Below are positions 20,461 to 30,909 of a stretch of 64,000 nucleotides of DNA, piece by piece; position 1 is the first letter of the stretch, and each line of letters starts with the position of its first letter. Source of the stretch: Nymphaea colorata (lineage: Eukaryota; Streptophyta; Magnoliopsida; Nymphaeales; Nymphaeaceae); the NCBI RefSeq assembly GCF_008831285.2, contig NC_045138.2, positions 10,366,571 to 10,430,570 on the forward strand, read 5' to 3'. The notes under the pieces are model-generated. The model was not told the origin of the DNA. It did not search any database and saw only the letters and a program-made list of their open reading frames with translations. A program made the position numbers and the translations under genes.

Positions 20461-20880
20461 CCCATTACACACAGTCATGACTCATGCAGCCACGCTATGG
20501 TTAAAGAGGAAATGCTAAACTGGCCAAGGGTATAAAATGCCCTCTTATCATAAGTTGCAAGGTAAAATTCTTAATAATGCAATTAGAGATCTCAAGGCAT
20601 ATTGTGATGAACTGAAGCTGGAAAGACACAGGATGTAGTGTAATGGTAGACGGGTGGATGAGCATCAAGAACAAAACATTAGTAAACTTCCTTGTATATC
20701 GCTCCTTAGGTACAATGTTCATAAAATCTATTGATTTGTCTGATACTCCTAAGACTGCTGATGTTTTGTGAGAGATTTTTTATAAAGTTATCCAAGACTA
20801 TGTGTCAAAAGCCTTTTTTGCTAGATCTTTAGATTGTCCTTAACTTTGTGTCGACTGTACAAATGAATGTGAAATTTTAA
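20461..20880 (+). pseudogene. hAT-type transposase relic, DUF659 part (right of Copia-2)
   Basis: Plus-strand blocks read GYKMPSYHKLQGKILNN, then across frame changes VMVDGWMSIKNKTLVNFLV, GTMFIKSIDLSDTPKTADV and KVIQDYVSKAFFARS. This is the DUF659 pattern of plant hAT-like transposases (GYKPPSYHEL, MSDGWTD, LINFLVNCPRGTMFLKSVDAS, KTADLLF). The domain forms part of the catalytic fold. Stops and frameshifts break it, and it fades after about 20880. The missing upstream part is at 14876-15058. Confidence 0.75.
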
Positions 20881-22329
20881 AATTATTACATTCAAAAGAA
20901 AAAAAGTACAGAAAATTGGAAAGTTGGGAACACCCCTCTTTTCCCTCCCTCACAATAAAATTCAAGGGAAGAGGTTTACTAAGATTCATAATTCAAGCTG
21001 AATAAACAACATGCAATGTTAAATAAGAGTCCACTTTTATTATCATTAGATTCTTCCAAGATTGAAATGTGACGGCTTTGGCCTTGCAAGTGCTTTTAAC
21101 ATGACATCTGATTGTGTGGGTACTATTTAGGCATATACAAGGGTTTATTTTTCCTTCGAGGTAGAAATAATCTGGGCATTGAATTATTGGTCATTCATTT
21201 TACATGATTAACATTTCGAAGGTTTTTTGGCACTCAATATTTTGTCTTAGTATTAAACACTTTCCTTCCCTAGATAGAGTAATCTAAGTTTCTAAAGGAA
21301 AAAATTAAAGAACATCATTCACTTAAAATAAGTTTAGATAAGAAGAATGAATAAAAAATCAAACAGATGATTGGTCAGTTGAGAACTTTAATATATTAAG
21401 GTGAACCAAGTTAGATTGCTAATAAAAACTTTGATGTTAACATTAGGATGCCAAATATCAACAATCATAAAGGGAATTTAATCATTTACAGGCTGCTGAA
21501 AATGAAGTTTTGGGACAAATCCTACTGAAGTAACGTTCAGGTTTGGAACAAATTAGAGGTGCTGACATACTCCTGATAACGTCAACCTAATAGGCTCATA
21601 TCTTCTTCTGGTTTTCAACTTTTTCAAAATGATAAAAATGAAGGTAAATGTCATGGAAAGAAAAAAAGAAGACAAGAAAAAAGATGGCGCGTAAATAAAC
21701 TCATAAGGGACAAAAAGATATAGCTACAAAGAACATGACTGAGCCATGAGGATTGTGGAAGGAAGAACTTTTCAGGAGAGAATGAACATGCAAGGTAAAG
21801 AGAAGACATAATTCTGTAGTAATCCAATGTCCATTACATAAAAAGCAAAAGTACCTCCACAAACAAGCCTACGGCTGCATTTCAATAAAACTATACAGAA
21901 ACATATTGTATCCTCATTAACTGCTTTTATTGAAACTAGCAAGTATCTTTAGTAAGCAAAACGAGGAACTTAAATAGGTTATAGAATTTATATCAAGATT
22001 ACTTTTGTGAAATAAATTTTATTAAGTTTAAACTTTACAGTCAGAAAATAACATTGTAAAAGCAAAATTTCTGCACATTCGATGTTTGAATTCATTAGAT
22101 ATGCCTCCCTTATGCATTTCCAGCATCACTTATGCATTTCGTCAAGCAGATGGTCGCAGTGTAGATAGCTGAACGCCATGCATTTCAACAGACACATGGC
22201 CGACACGCATAGTATGGAAGGTAAGGGTAGTTTTTCTTTTCCCTTTAGGGGGAGGGGGGATGATCCTAATTCTGAAACTTGTTTCATATTAACAGAAAGG
22301 CAACCCACAAATTGAGCATTTATATTTAC
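20881..22329. other. AT-rich stretch, no recognised feature
   Basis: About 1.45 kb with no convincing coding similarity. A minus frame at 22126-22347 (73 codons) is unrecognised. The right end may belong to the same transcript as the possible exon at 22330-22440. Confidence 0.4.
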
Positions 22330-22440
22330 CTGATTGGATGCCGGCACAACCGGCGATGGCTAGACACTTTAGCTTAAAAAGCGATTCAGCTTCTGTTTAG
22401 ATTATGAGGTATAGCTTGATCCGCCTTTACCATCTCCCAC
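22330..22440 (-). other. Possible internal exon of an unknown host transcript
   Basis: On the minus strand a 111-bp segment is bounded by a good acceptor (GATTTGCAG at 22441-22449) and a good donor (CAG followed by GTAAAT at 22329-22324). It is more GC-rich than its flanks but has stops in all three frames, so it would be untranslated or decayed. Copia-3 lies just upstream, in what would be the preceding intron. Weak evidence only. Confidence 0.25.
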
Positions 22441-22545
22441 CTGCAAATCATATAGCATTCTCAGTGTCATCAGATGGCGTTAGCTTTAAAGATCCTTGAC
22501 GAAAAACAAGACACATCATTTTTCTTGTGAGTTGACGAGAGAGGA

Positions 22546-22773
22546 TGTTAAAGATTGTGAAAGAAGAGAACAAGAGGGAAAAGAGGAAAACGAGAGAAGA
22601 GGAAGAAGTTAATTTATTCATTGTCGACTACACAATATATATAGTCTTTGATTTTGGTGATATACATAAAAACCTCTAATGTTGCCTAAGATCAAGGATT
22701 AGCTTTAGATAAGATCTTAAGAAGATTGATCCACCTTATCCGCCTTATCTTGATAAGGCACATCTTTTCAACA
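22546..22773 (-). repeat. Copia-3 3' LTR (228 bp)
   Basis: TGTTAAAGATTG...CTTTTCAACA; two differences from the 5' LTR. Confidence 0.98.
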
Positions 22774-22782
22774 CTCCCCTTC
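22774..22782 (-). promoter_or_regulatory. Copia-3 polypurine tract
   Basis: GAAGGGGAG on the minus strand, adjoining the 3' LTR and touching the end of the coding frame. Confidence 0.85.
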
Positions 22783-25700
22783 AAGTTGACGCTCTCGGAT
22801 TGCCAATCGCCAACTTGCTTCTCAGACTGTGGAATGCTTCTCGTCCCAAGGGCTTGGTAAACATGTCTGCAACTTGTTTAGTTGTGGGAACAAATTGAGT
22901 TTGGATGTCTCCATTCTGAATCTTATCTCTCACCACATGACAATTTATTTCGATGTGTTTTGTTCTCTCATGAAACACTGGATTGGCTGCAATATGCATT
23001 GCAGCTTGGTTGTCACAGAATAACGTCATGGGCTCTTTGTGGACGATCCCGAGATCTTTGAGTAAAGCCTTTAGCCAAATAAGCTCACATGTGGCGAGGG
23101 CCATAGACCTGTATTCTGCCTCTGCAGATGATCTAGAGACTGTTGTTTGTTTCTTGGTTTTCCAAGTAATAGGACTATTCCCAATCATGGTGCAATATCC
23201 ACTTGTAGATCTTCGTGTCATTGGACATGAAGCCCAATCTGAATCACAATATGCTTTGAGGTGAATCGGTCCCTTTGATGACAACATAACTCCATATCCA
23301 GCAGTTCCCTTCAGATATTTCAATAAACGGTTCATGGCTTCTTTATGCGGCACTCGTGGTTGACTCATAAATTGGCTCAAGATGTGGACTGTGTGAACAA
23401 TGTCTGGCCTTGTTAAGGTCAGATATATTAGTTTCCCAATCACTTTTCTATAATGATTTGGATCTTTGAGGATGTCTCCCTTTTCATTGTCAAGCTTTAT
23501 GTGTTGTTCCATAGGTGTCTCACATGGTTTTGCTCCCATGTACCCTGTCTCATGAAGTATGTTGAGGAGATATTTCTTTTGAGATAAGAAGATACCATCC
23601 TTTGAAGTAGCTAATTCTATGCCAAGAATATATCTGAGTCTGCCTAAATCTTTCAACTTGAATCTTTTATTCATCATGTGCTTTAGGGAATTGATTGCAT
23701 TCAAATCATCCCCTGTAATGATGATGTCATCGACATACACTGCAACAAATGTTCGTCCTCTAGTGCCGATCTTGGAAAATAATGAGTAATCTGCTTTGGA
23801 TTGAATATAGCCCATGTCTTTGAGAAAGGTAGCAAGTTTGGAAAACCAATTTCGAGAAGACTGTTTAAGCCCATATATAGACTTATTTAGGCGACATGTC
23901 ATTCCTTCCTCCCCTTGTCGACTAAATCCAGGAGGTAATTGCATATAAACCTCTTCTTCTAGATCACCATGTAAGAAGGCGTTATTAACATCAACTTGAA
24001 ACAAGTGCCACTTTTGAATAGCGGCAATAGTCAATAGACCTCGAATAGTAGAGATCTTGGCGACTGGAGCAAAAGTCTCATTGTAATCAATTCCTTCTGT
24101 TTGTGTATACCCTTTTGCGACTAAGCGGGCCTTGTATCGCTCGATAGAGCCATCAGATTGGTATTTGATTTTGAATACCCATTTGCAGCCTATGGGAACT
24201 TTGCCAGGAGGAAGTTTCGTCACAGTCCAGGTATGGTTGGCTTCTAATGCATCAATTTCAGCCTTCATAGCATCACGCCATCTAAGGTCCTGCATGGCTT
24301 GGGCAAAGGATGAAGGTTCACATTGCTCAAGGAGGGTAGACATGAAACACTTGTAGTTGGAATTGAAGTTAGTGATATCAAGACATTGTGCAATCGGGTA
24401 ACGAGTACCTTTTGTGGGGCTTGTCCCTTCACTCTTCAACAAATGGCTGAAACTGGGCAAGATTGAGAAACATTTGTAGTCCTTTAGATGAGTTGGTATA
24501 TGCCTAGGTCGCATAGATCTGCGAAGCTGGATTGAATCATTATGAGTAGGTTCGATGGATTGAGGAATGGGATCTGGGTTGGTCTCATCATCTAGAAGAG
24601 GTTTGCTTGGGCTTGAAAGAAACTCATGTTCTCCTGAGACATAATCATTGAATGGTAAAGGAAGAACCACTTGTTCATTGTCCCCAGTGTGCACTTCATT
24701 TTTATATGGAAAATGATTTTCACAAAATCTGATGTCTCTGCTGGTGAACAACGACCCACTTTCAAGATCATAAACCCTGTAAGCTGATTGACCATATGGA
24801 TATCCAAGAAATATGCATCGCCTTCCCCTTAAGTCAAACTTGTGATCTTTATGAATATTGTAGGCATAACATAGACATCCAAAAACACGCATATGTTTGT
24901 AGTTTGGTGGGCGTTTGTATAAAACTTCATATGGAGTTTTATTATTTAATGCACTAGATGGTAACCTATTGATAATGTAAGCAGCAGTGGTGACACATTC
25001 TCCCCAAAATTTTATGGGTAGTTTAGCTTGAAAAATCAATGCTCGTGTCATGTTTAAGAGGTCTCGATGCTTGCGTTCGACCACACCATTTTGTTGAGGA
25101 GTCGCAACACAACTATGTTGACGATCAATGCCTTTTTCATGAAGAAAGTTATTCATCTCTTGTGAAAAGAATTCAGTTCCATTGTCACTTCTAAGAATTT
25201 TGGTTCTAGTTCGAAACTGGTTTTCAATAAGTGCGACAAAATTTTTAATGACTCCAAAAACTTCAGATTTATATCTCATAAGATAAATCCATGTAGATCG
25301 GGAAAAATCATCAACTATAGTTAGAAAATATTGTGCACCAGTCAATGAAGGCGTGTGATAACTTCCCCACACATCACAATGAATTAAGTCAAAAGGAGCA
25401 TGTGTTGAAATAGTACTGTTGGGAAAATGAAGTCTAGTGTTCTTAGCAACAAGGCAAATATCACATGTATCAACAGATCTACAAGTGTCAATAAGGTTCA
25501 AACGAGATAAAATAGAAAGTTTGGAATCAGAAGCATGCCCGAGCCGAAGATGCCATGGAGCAGATTTGGTGGTAGCTAAGTTTATGCTGAGATTTGTTTC
25601 ATCTAGGACATACAATCCATTCTGCAATCTACCCGTTCCAATCATAGTCGTCGAGTGACGGTCCTGCACCACACAAGAGTTCTCATTAAATTTTGCATCA

Positions 25701-27046
25701 CATCTTAAATCACTACAGAGTTTAGGAATAGATATCAAGTTGAATGCAAAGCTAGGAACATAAAGAACATTTTTCAGTGTTATCTTAGGGCTCAAATGAA
25801 TGTCACCTATATGGGTGACGTTGGCTTTGGACCTATTTGGTAGACTGATAAGAGGGTGATTGGTGATGATGGGTTCATAAAGGTTGGAGATAACGTTAGT
25901 GATATGGTGGGTTGCACCGGTGTCAAGGATCCATGATTGTTTAAGACATGAAATGGGCGAGGAGTATTTACCTGAGAGGTTAACTCTGGGTTCAATGGTA
26001 CCTTGATTAGAGTTCTCCATGAAGTCAAGGAATTTTTTGAATAGTTGCTCATTGGGTTGATCGTTGGATGCAGTTCCTAGGGCAGCGTTAGCCTTTGGCT
26101 TTGTCAATGCATTAGAAGAACCAGACCTGTTAGGGAAACCAACAAGAAAATAACACTTAGCTTTGATGTGTCCAATTTTACCACAATGTTTGCATTTCAT
26201 ACGTGGTCTTCCTCTCTCCTTGGTCTGACTGTTTTTGTTTCTTTCATACATTTGTGGTGAAGGCTGCATTGCAAGAATAGAGACCTTTTCCTGAGCATGT
26301 ACCATATTCACATCCCTTTGTTTCTCCTCCTGAATAAGAAGAGAATAAGCTTTGGCTATAGTAGGAAGCGGATCCATCAACAAGAGTTGGCTTCTAATGG
26401 CTGCATAGCTATCATTAAGGCCCATCAAGAACTGCATAAGTTGATCTTGTTGGTGAAGATTCTCAATAGCCTTCATGGTACCACACGAACAATCAGGGAT
26501 GTTAGCATAGAGGGCTAACTCATCCCATAATCCCTTCATTCTTGTGTAATGAGCTGCAATAGACGATTGATTTTGCTTGCAATTCATTATCTGAAATTGT
26601 ATTTGGTAAATGCGTGGGCCATTGGCTTGAGAAAATCGAGCCTCAAGATCACTCCAAATTTGGGCAGCAGTCTTGGCATGAATTACACTAGCCAAGATAT
26701 CTTTATGGATGGAGTTTAAAATCCAAGATTGAACCAAGTTGTTGCATCTTTCCCACGTAATTTTGAGGAACATAGGACTGTTAGGCTTGGCGATGGATCC
26801 GTCGACAAATCCTAACTTGTTTTTGGCGGAAAGGGCCATTGTCATGGCCTTCCTCCACATCATATAGTTATCTCCTGTCAAGACATTAGAGACTAAAGGG
26901 GTACCTGGTCCATCAGAATGATGAACATAATATGGGCTTCCTGTACTAATGTCGTCATCTTTGCGTTCCTTTAGAATGACCTCTCCCCTTTCTGCCATCT
27001 TCCCCAAACCTGTGAGGTTCTCTGCAGTCGCAGCTATCGTTGCCAC
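22781..27046 (-). CDS. Copia-3 gag-pol polyprotein, intact, 1421 aa
   Basis: One open frame from ATG 27046. Domains in order, with approximate residues: gag with retrotran_gag/UBN2-type core (50-250; NYMMWRKAMTMALSAKNK, FLMGLNDSYAAIRSQLL); CCHC knuckle CKHCGKIGHIKAKC (about 284-297); protease ILDTGATHHI (about 375); pre-integrase WHLRLGHAS (about 490); integrase zinc site CDICLVAKN and triad in HCDVWGSY, RSDNGTEF and NGVVERKHRD (about 550-650); RT with VDVNNAFLHGDL, YGLKQSSRNW and VYVDDIIITGDD (about 935-1180); RNase H with YCDSDWASCP, SSAEAEYRSMA, LFCDNQAAMH and HERTKHIEINC (about 1260-1390). The polyprotein would be cut by its protease to give all proteins needed for transposition. No stop, frameshift or missing catalytic residue was seen. 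Confidence 0.97.
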   Translation of the reverse strand: MATIAATAENLTGLGKMAERGEVILKERKDDDISTGSPYYVHHSDGPGTPLVSNVLTGDNYMMWRKAMTMALSAKNKLGFVDGSIAKPNSPMFLKITWERCNNLVQSWILNSIHKDILASVIHAKTAAQIWSDLEARFSQANGPRIYQIQFQIMNCKQNQSSIAAHYTRMKGLWDELALYANIPDCSCGTMKAIENLHQQDQLMQFLMGLNDSYAAIRSQLLLMDPLPTIAKAYSLLIQEEKQRDVNMVHAQEKVSILAMQPSPQMYERNKNSQTKERGRPRMKCKHCGKIGHIKAKCYFLVGFPNRSGSSNALTKPKANAALGTASNDQPNEQLFKKFLDFMENSNQGTIEPRVNLSGKYSSPISCLKQSWILDTGATHHITNVISNLYEPIITNHPLISLPNRSKANVTHIGDIHLSPKITLKNVLYVPSFAFNLISIPKLCSDLRCDAKFNENSCVVQDRHSTTMIGTGRLQNGLYVLDETNLSINLATTKSAPWHLRLGHASDSKLSILSRLNLIDTCRSVDTCDICLVAKNTRLHFPNSTISTHAPFDLIHCDVWGSYHTPSLTGAQYFLTIVDDFSRSTWIYLMRYKSEVFGVIKNFVALIENQFRTRTKILRSDNGTEFFSQEMNNFLHEKGIDRQHSCVATPQQNGVVERKHRDLLNMTRALIFQAKLPIKFWGECVTTAAYIINRLPSSALNNKTPYEVLYKRPPNYKHMRVFGCLCYAYNIHKDHKFDLRGRRCIFLGYPYGQSAYRVYDLESGSLFTSRDIRFCENHFPYKNEVHTGDNEQVVLPLPFNDYVSGEHEFLSSPSKPLLDDETNPDPIPQSIEPTHNDSIQLRRSMRPRHIPTHLKDYKCFSILPSFSHLLKSEGTSPTKGTRYPIAQCLDITNFNSNYKCFMSTLLEQCEPSSFAQAMQDLRWRDAMKAEIDALEANHTWTVTKLPPGKVPIGCKWVFKIKYQSDGSIERYKARLVAKGYTQTEGIDYNETFAPVAKISTIRGLLTIAAIQKWHLFQVDVNNAFLHGDLEEEVYMQLPPGFSRQGEEGMTCRLNKSIYGLKQSSRNWFSKLATFLKDMGYIQSKADYSLFSKIGTRGRTFVAVYVDDIIITGDDLNAINSLKHMMNKRFKLKDLGRLRYILGIELATSKDGIFLSQKKYLLNILHETGYMGAKPCETPMEQHIKLDNEKGDILKDPNHYRKVIGKLIYLTLTRPDIVHTVHILSQFMSQPRVPHKEAMNRLLKYLKGTAGYGVMLSSKGPIHLKAYCDSDWASCPMTRRSTSGYCTMIGNSPITWKTKKQTTVSRSSAEAEYRSMALATCELIWLKALLKDLGIVHKEPMTLFCDNQAAMHIAANPVFHERTKHIEINCHVVRDKIQNGDIQTQFVPTTKQVADMFTKPLGREAFHSLRSKLAIGNPRAST

Positions 27047-27828
27047 AGCAACAGCGATGCAGCAACAGCAATGCGGGTCGCCTGCACCTCAAGCCGGAGA
27101 AACTCAGAAGTCACCGAGTGTTGCAGAACAGAAACCAGAACATCACTTTTCTGTTCAGAAGAAAGAATTCTGGAACAACATGTTTTTTTGATTGAAAAGT
27201 GGAACAGGACTCTCCGCTAGAAGGCGCTGCAATAGGAGGCCTGCAGCAGAACAGGGAACCGCCAGAAGAAACTTCAATTCCGGCCGGCTCAGGATCCAGC
27301 ACGGTCGCCTTAGGCTGGAGTGTCAGTCTGAGCGCCAAGAACGCCGTCGATCGCTGGAATTGTCGCTAGCGATTGATGAAGCTACTAACGCCCAAACAGG
27401 CAATAACAAGACAGGAGGCCAGAAATCGGGCTATTCCGGCGGGTACCGACCACCACACAGGTCAAGCTCATGTCTGTTGGAACCGCCACTCACCGGAGAC
27501 ATTGCTTGAGCAATTTCATGGCGAATGAACTCTAGTGAAAACAGCGGCAAGCAGATGATCGGAGGGCGGAAGTCTGGTTTTGCCCCTGTTCAGTCGCACA
27601 GGAAGAAGGATGCCCAAGTTTCCTCGATTCCTGCCTGCTCAGGCGTTGGTTCCAGTCGAACGACCCAAGGATGCCCTTTGGGCACTATGAAGGGGAATGA
27701 TCACCGAAGTATACAACGCTCTGGCCTGTGACGATGGCTGGGATTACCTCTGGCCTGTGACGATCCCTTGGTCTGTCAGATTGGAAATTTCTGCAAAGAC
27801 AGCATATGCCATTGCTCATCTTTACTCT
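27047..27828 (-). other. Copia-3 5' leader, about 780 bp
   Basis: Unusually long leader, GC-richer than the surroundings. A 17-bp word CTCTGGCCTGTGACGAT is repeated at 27719 and 27748. Open frames here on the plus strand have no recognisable similarity. Confidence 0.7.
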
Positions 27829-27840
27829 GCTCTGATACCA
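27829..27840 (-). promoter_or_regulatory. Copia-3 primer-binding site (initiator tRNA-Met)
   Basis: TGGTATCAGAGC on the minus strand, directly adjacent to the 5' LTR. Confidence 0.97.
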
Positions 27841-28068
27841 TGTTAAAGATTGTGAAAGAAGAGAACAAGAGGGAAAAGAGGAAAACGAGAGAAGAGGAAG
27901 AAGTTAATTTATTCATTGTCGACTACACAATATATATAGTCTTAGATTTTGGTGATATACATAAAAACCTCTAATGTTGCCTAAGATCAAGGATTAGCTT
28001 TAGATAAGATCTTAAGAAGATTGATCCACCTTATCTGCCTTATCTTGATAAGGCACATCTTTTCAACA
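27841..28068 (-). repeat. Copia-3 5' LTR (228 bp)
   Basis: TGTTAAAGATTG...CTTTTCAACA, flanked on the right by GAGGA. Confidence 0.98.
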
Positions 28069-28073
28069 GAGGA

Positions 28074-28860
28074 AGGAAGGAAAACTCCTATCAGATTATA
28101 CTAAACAGATGTGCAATCACGGTCTATTGAACTCTTGGCCTCCTTCATTCTCTAACAGACCAATAAATAGGCGCACTTCGTAAGGCTGGTGCTAACCATA
28201 GGGTTTTGGAAAGCAGCATTTTATCAACCTTTCAAAAATGAAGATGGAAGTTATAAAAGGGGAAAAAATGCAAACCTCGTAAGATTCCCCTCTGGATAGA
28301 AAAAGAAAACCAGAAACAATTAAGAATTGACAAATCTTCAGGGTCGACCAGAAAAGTCGACAGTGATTCCGGCGAAAACCCCCGTGAAACCTACAGATGA
28401 ATCAACAAACTCATCAGCAGAGGATAGATCATGACAAGTGCTTAAAGCCTGCATTTAAGCCAAGTTCTTATCCAAAAACCGATCTCAAACTTAGAAGAAG
28501 GAAATAAAAGGAGACTGAGGACTCTTACCAGCACACGAAAACCTCATGCCTACCATCTCTTACCGGAAAACTTGGATTGACCTTCTGGACGGCCAAGTCA
28601 GCGCTCAGCAAGCATGTAACAGACTCATCTTCCTCTTCCTCCCCTCTGAGACCTTGGCCTTCGCTCCTAGAAAATCCACGCCCGCTCAAAAATTATTAGT
28701 AGGATCGATTTTGTTTTCCCGCGGAAAAGGAACTAAGGCTACCTATAGCGGCGATAGGGTCGGGAAAGTAGTTTTATCTACACTCGTGACTTCTTCACTG
28801 ATATAGACCGGCCATCACCCTGGACATGATTCGTGCCCGCTAATGACACCCCACTATATC
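28074..28860 (-). other. Moderately GC-rich non-transposon sequence, possible first exon and promoter of a minus-strand transcript
   Basis: Unlike the neighbouring sequence this stretch is not AT-rich, especially 28540-28800. On the minus strand a possible donor (GCTG followed by GTAAGAGT) lies at about 28525. No frame is recognisable. Together with the possible exon at 22330-22440 it may be the untranslated 5' part of a host gene whose intron received Copia-3. Speculative. Confidence 0.25.
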
Positions 28861-29653
28861 ACTTTTTTTTTTCTTTTTCTTTTTTTTTTCAGTGATTATT
28901 GCAACTACCGAGCTGCCCATCTTTTTAACCTAGCGATTGTTTGTTCTAATAAACGATGAGTCGATCTAAAATTGCTTATTGACTCACTTTGTTATTATGA
29001 ACATAGGATTCAAGTCAAAGCCTTGAAGCTTCAAAATTTTATGTATCAAAGTACCACCTATATAAATTGTTTCGATTTGTAAACTGGATAAAGGCTATAC
29101 CTTTAAGTGTAAAAACTCACACCGTCCTCGTTTGGTCATTCCAGGTGAAAGTTTTCCTCCTTTCCCACTAGCTCCCACAAAGCAACAAGTTTTTTTATGG
29201 CTGTAGTAAAGATGAAGGTTTGGATTATGTTGCCACCCCTACATAATGCATTGTTATTGGAATACAATTTGCTTCTTTTAGCTTCTTCATGGATGAACCT
29301 TTTTGTTCTTAAAAAAAAAGAGTTGCATCATATTTTGCCTAAATATATGTTTTGGTTGTTGCTAGTACTATAATAGGCTACAAGGTTTTAGTGTTCAAAG
29401 AATAGGTTGTTTATGCTTATGCATAGATGGCGAGATTCTATAACATATATTTTGACTATCCCACTTCGTGATATTCACAATGTCAGTGAGGAACAAAAAA
29501 AGAGTATTTTTCTAGATTTCGTATTTGCTTTTGAACATTTCTACTAATGCCGAAGCATGATGCAATATGGTAACTACATTCAGGCTAGAGACCTATAAAT
29601 GGACTTGAATCCATTGAATCTTCAATCTTGCCTTTCTATTTTTGCATCCTTAT
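28861..29653. other. AT-rich spacer with T-rich tract
   Basis: A 30-bp T-rich tract at about 28865-28891 is framed by ATCACT and AGTGAT. Nothing else recognised. Confidence 0.4.
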
Positions 29654-30296
29654 ATATATCCTTGATGGAAATTGAGATCCATTATTATCTATAAATAAAG
29701 TATAATGCATATGATCAATTATTTTAGAAATTCAACATGTATTTGATTTCTTTCTTGGGTTGGGTTTGAGAATATTAGTTGAAATCCATTTGTTTGGTGC
29801 AGTGATTTCACAACACAAAGGTTTCAAGCAAACTCTTTTTTCTTCTTCTCTTATCTATCATAACATTCTCTCAAATATCTCTTTTTTTAGATGAATGATC
29901 AGTGGGGATGGCTCTCTTCTAGTACTGAATAGAAGAAAAAACACAAAGAATGATAAACAAAACAAACAACCAATAGACAAAACATCAACTCAAAAAGGAC
30001 ACATACCAATGATCAAGAGTCAGCACTCTCAATGAACAGACATATCATTGCCCCAGATAGTATGCCATTGAAAATGTATACCTTCCTGAACATATCAACA
30101 CCAACAATAAGAGACAAAATGATCAACCAAGAACGTGTCAACCATATACTCCATCTCTTCTACCTTTCATTATTCGCATTGCTCTTAACTTGCCCTATGG
30201 GGCAGCAAATTTTAGACAGAAGCCATAGCCTTGTATCATCTCTTACCATATCCAACCACTCAAATTGAGAATCACCATAATATAGATCTATTACAC
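29654..30296. repeat. 0.65-kb duplicated segment, copy B
   Basis: Same orientation and about 99% identical to 14229-14875. Copy B is followed by different sequence (TTTCCCTTGC), which helps define the right end. Confidence 0.9.
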
Positions 30297-30909
30297 TTTC
30301 CCTTGCATTGCCTTAGCACATTTCAATATACTTACATTTATGACCTGCTTCACTCATGTATCCAAAACTTTCCAAAGTACAACATCAAAGCAAACAATCT
30401 GGCAGATATAACATTCCTTTCTTAGAAAATACGTTCTAATCTAGCATTGTATTTTGGGCAAAAGTCACTGACATGGATCCTTGGCTAACCAAGACATGAC
30501 ACCACCATCCACCAAATTTCTTTCACATAAAAGCATTAAAATAGGATTTAGTTTTGGTCCTCAATAGCTTTCATGTACAAGCTACATCTAGATGCCAGAA
30601 TAACATCAAGTCTTTGAGACTTAGTGCCTAAATGTAATTGGTTAAAGATTGCTATATACATGATCGAACAAGCCCTAGGAATGGACTTCAAAAGCCAATT
30701 ATATTTCCTCCATTTAGCCTGAGTTCCTTTGGGTCATATTCTCTACCAAGTCATTTTCCTTGAATCCATACAACGACCATCCACCTTCCAACAAAGAAGT
30801 CTTTACCAGAAAAAAAAATTCTGACATAATGTCCACCTACGCCGGGGTTAGTCTTATATATATATGGACACATGAAGACAAACATATGAACAAAGGTCAG
30901 GTTCAATGT
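30297..30909. other. No recognised feature
   Basis: AT-rich; may be the 3' end of the adjacent LINE-like relic, but nothing diagnostic was seen. Confidence 0.35.

Larger units (their letters stand above)
22546..28068 (-). mobile_element. Copia-3: intact Ty1/Copia retrotransposon, 5523 bp
   Basis: 228-bp LTRs at 22546-22773 and 27841-28068 differ at only two positions. The target duplication GAGGA is at 22541-22545 and 28069-28073. The primer site TGGTATCAGAGC is perfect (27829-27840), a polypurine tract GAAGGGGAG adjoins the 3' LTR, and a single uninterrupted gag-pol frame of 1421 codons runs between them. All catalytic motifs are present. This is the one element in the window that looks structurally complete and recently inserted. 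Confidence 0.98.
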
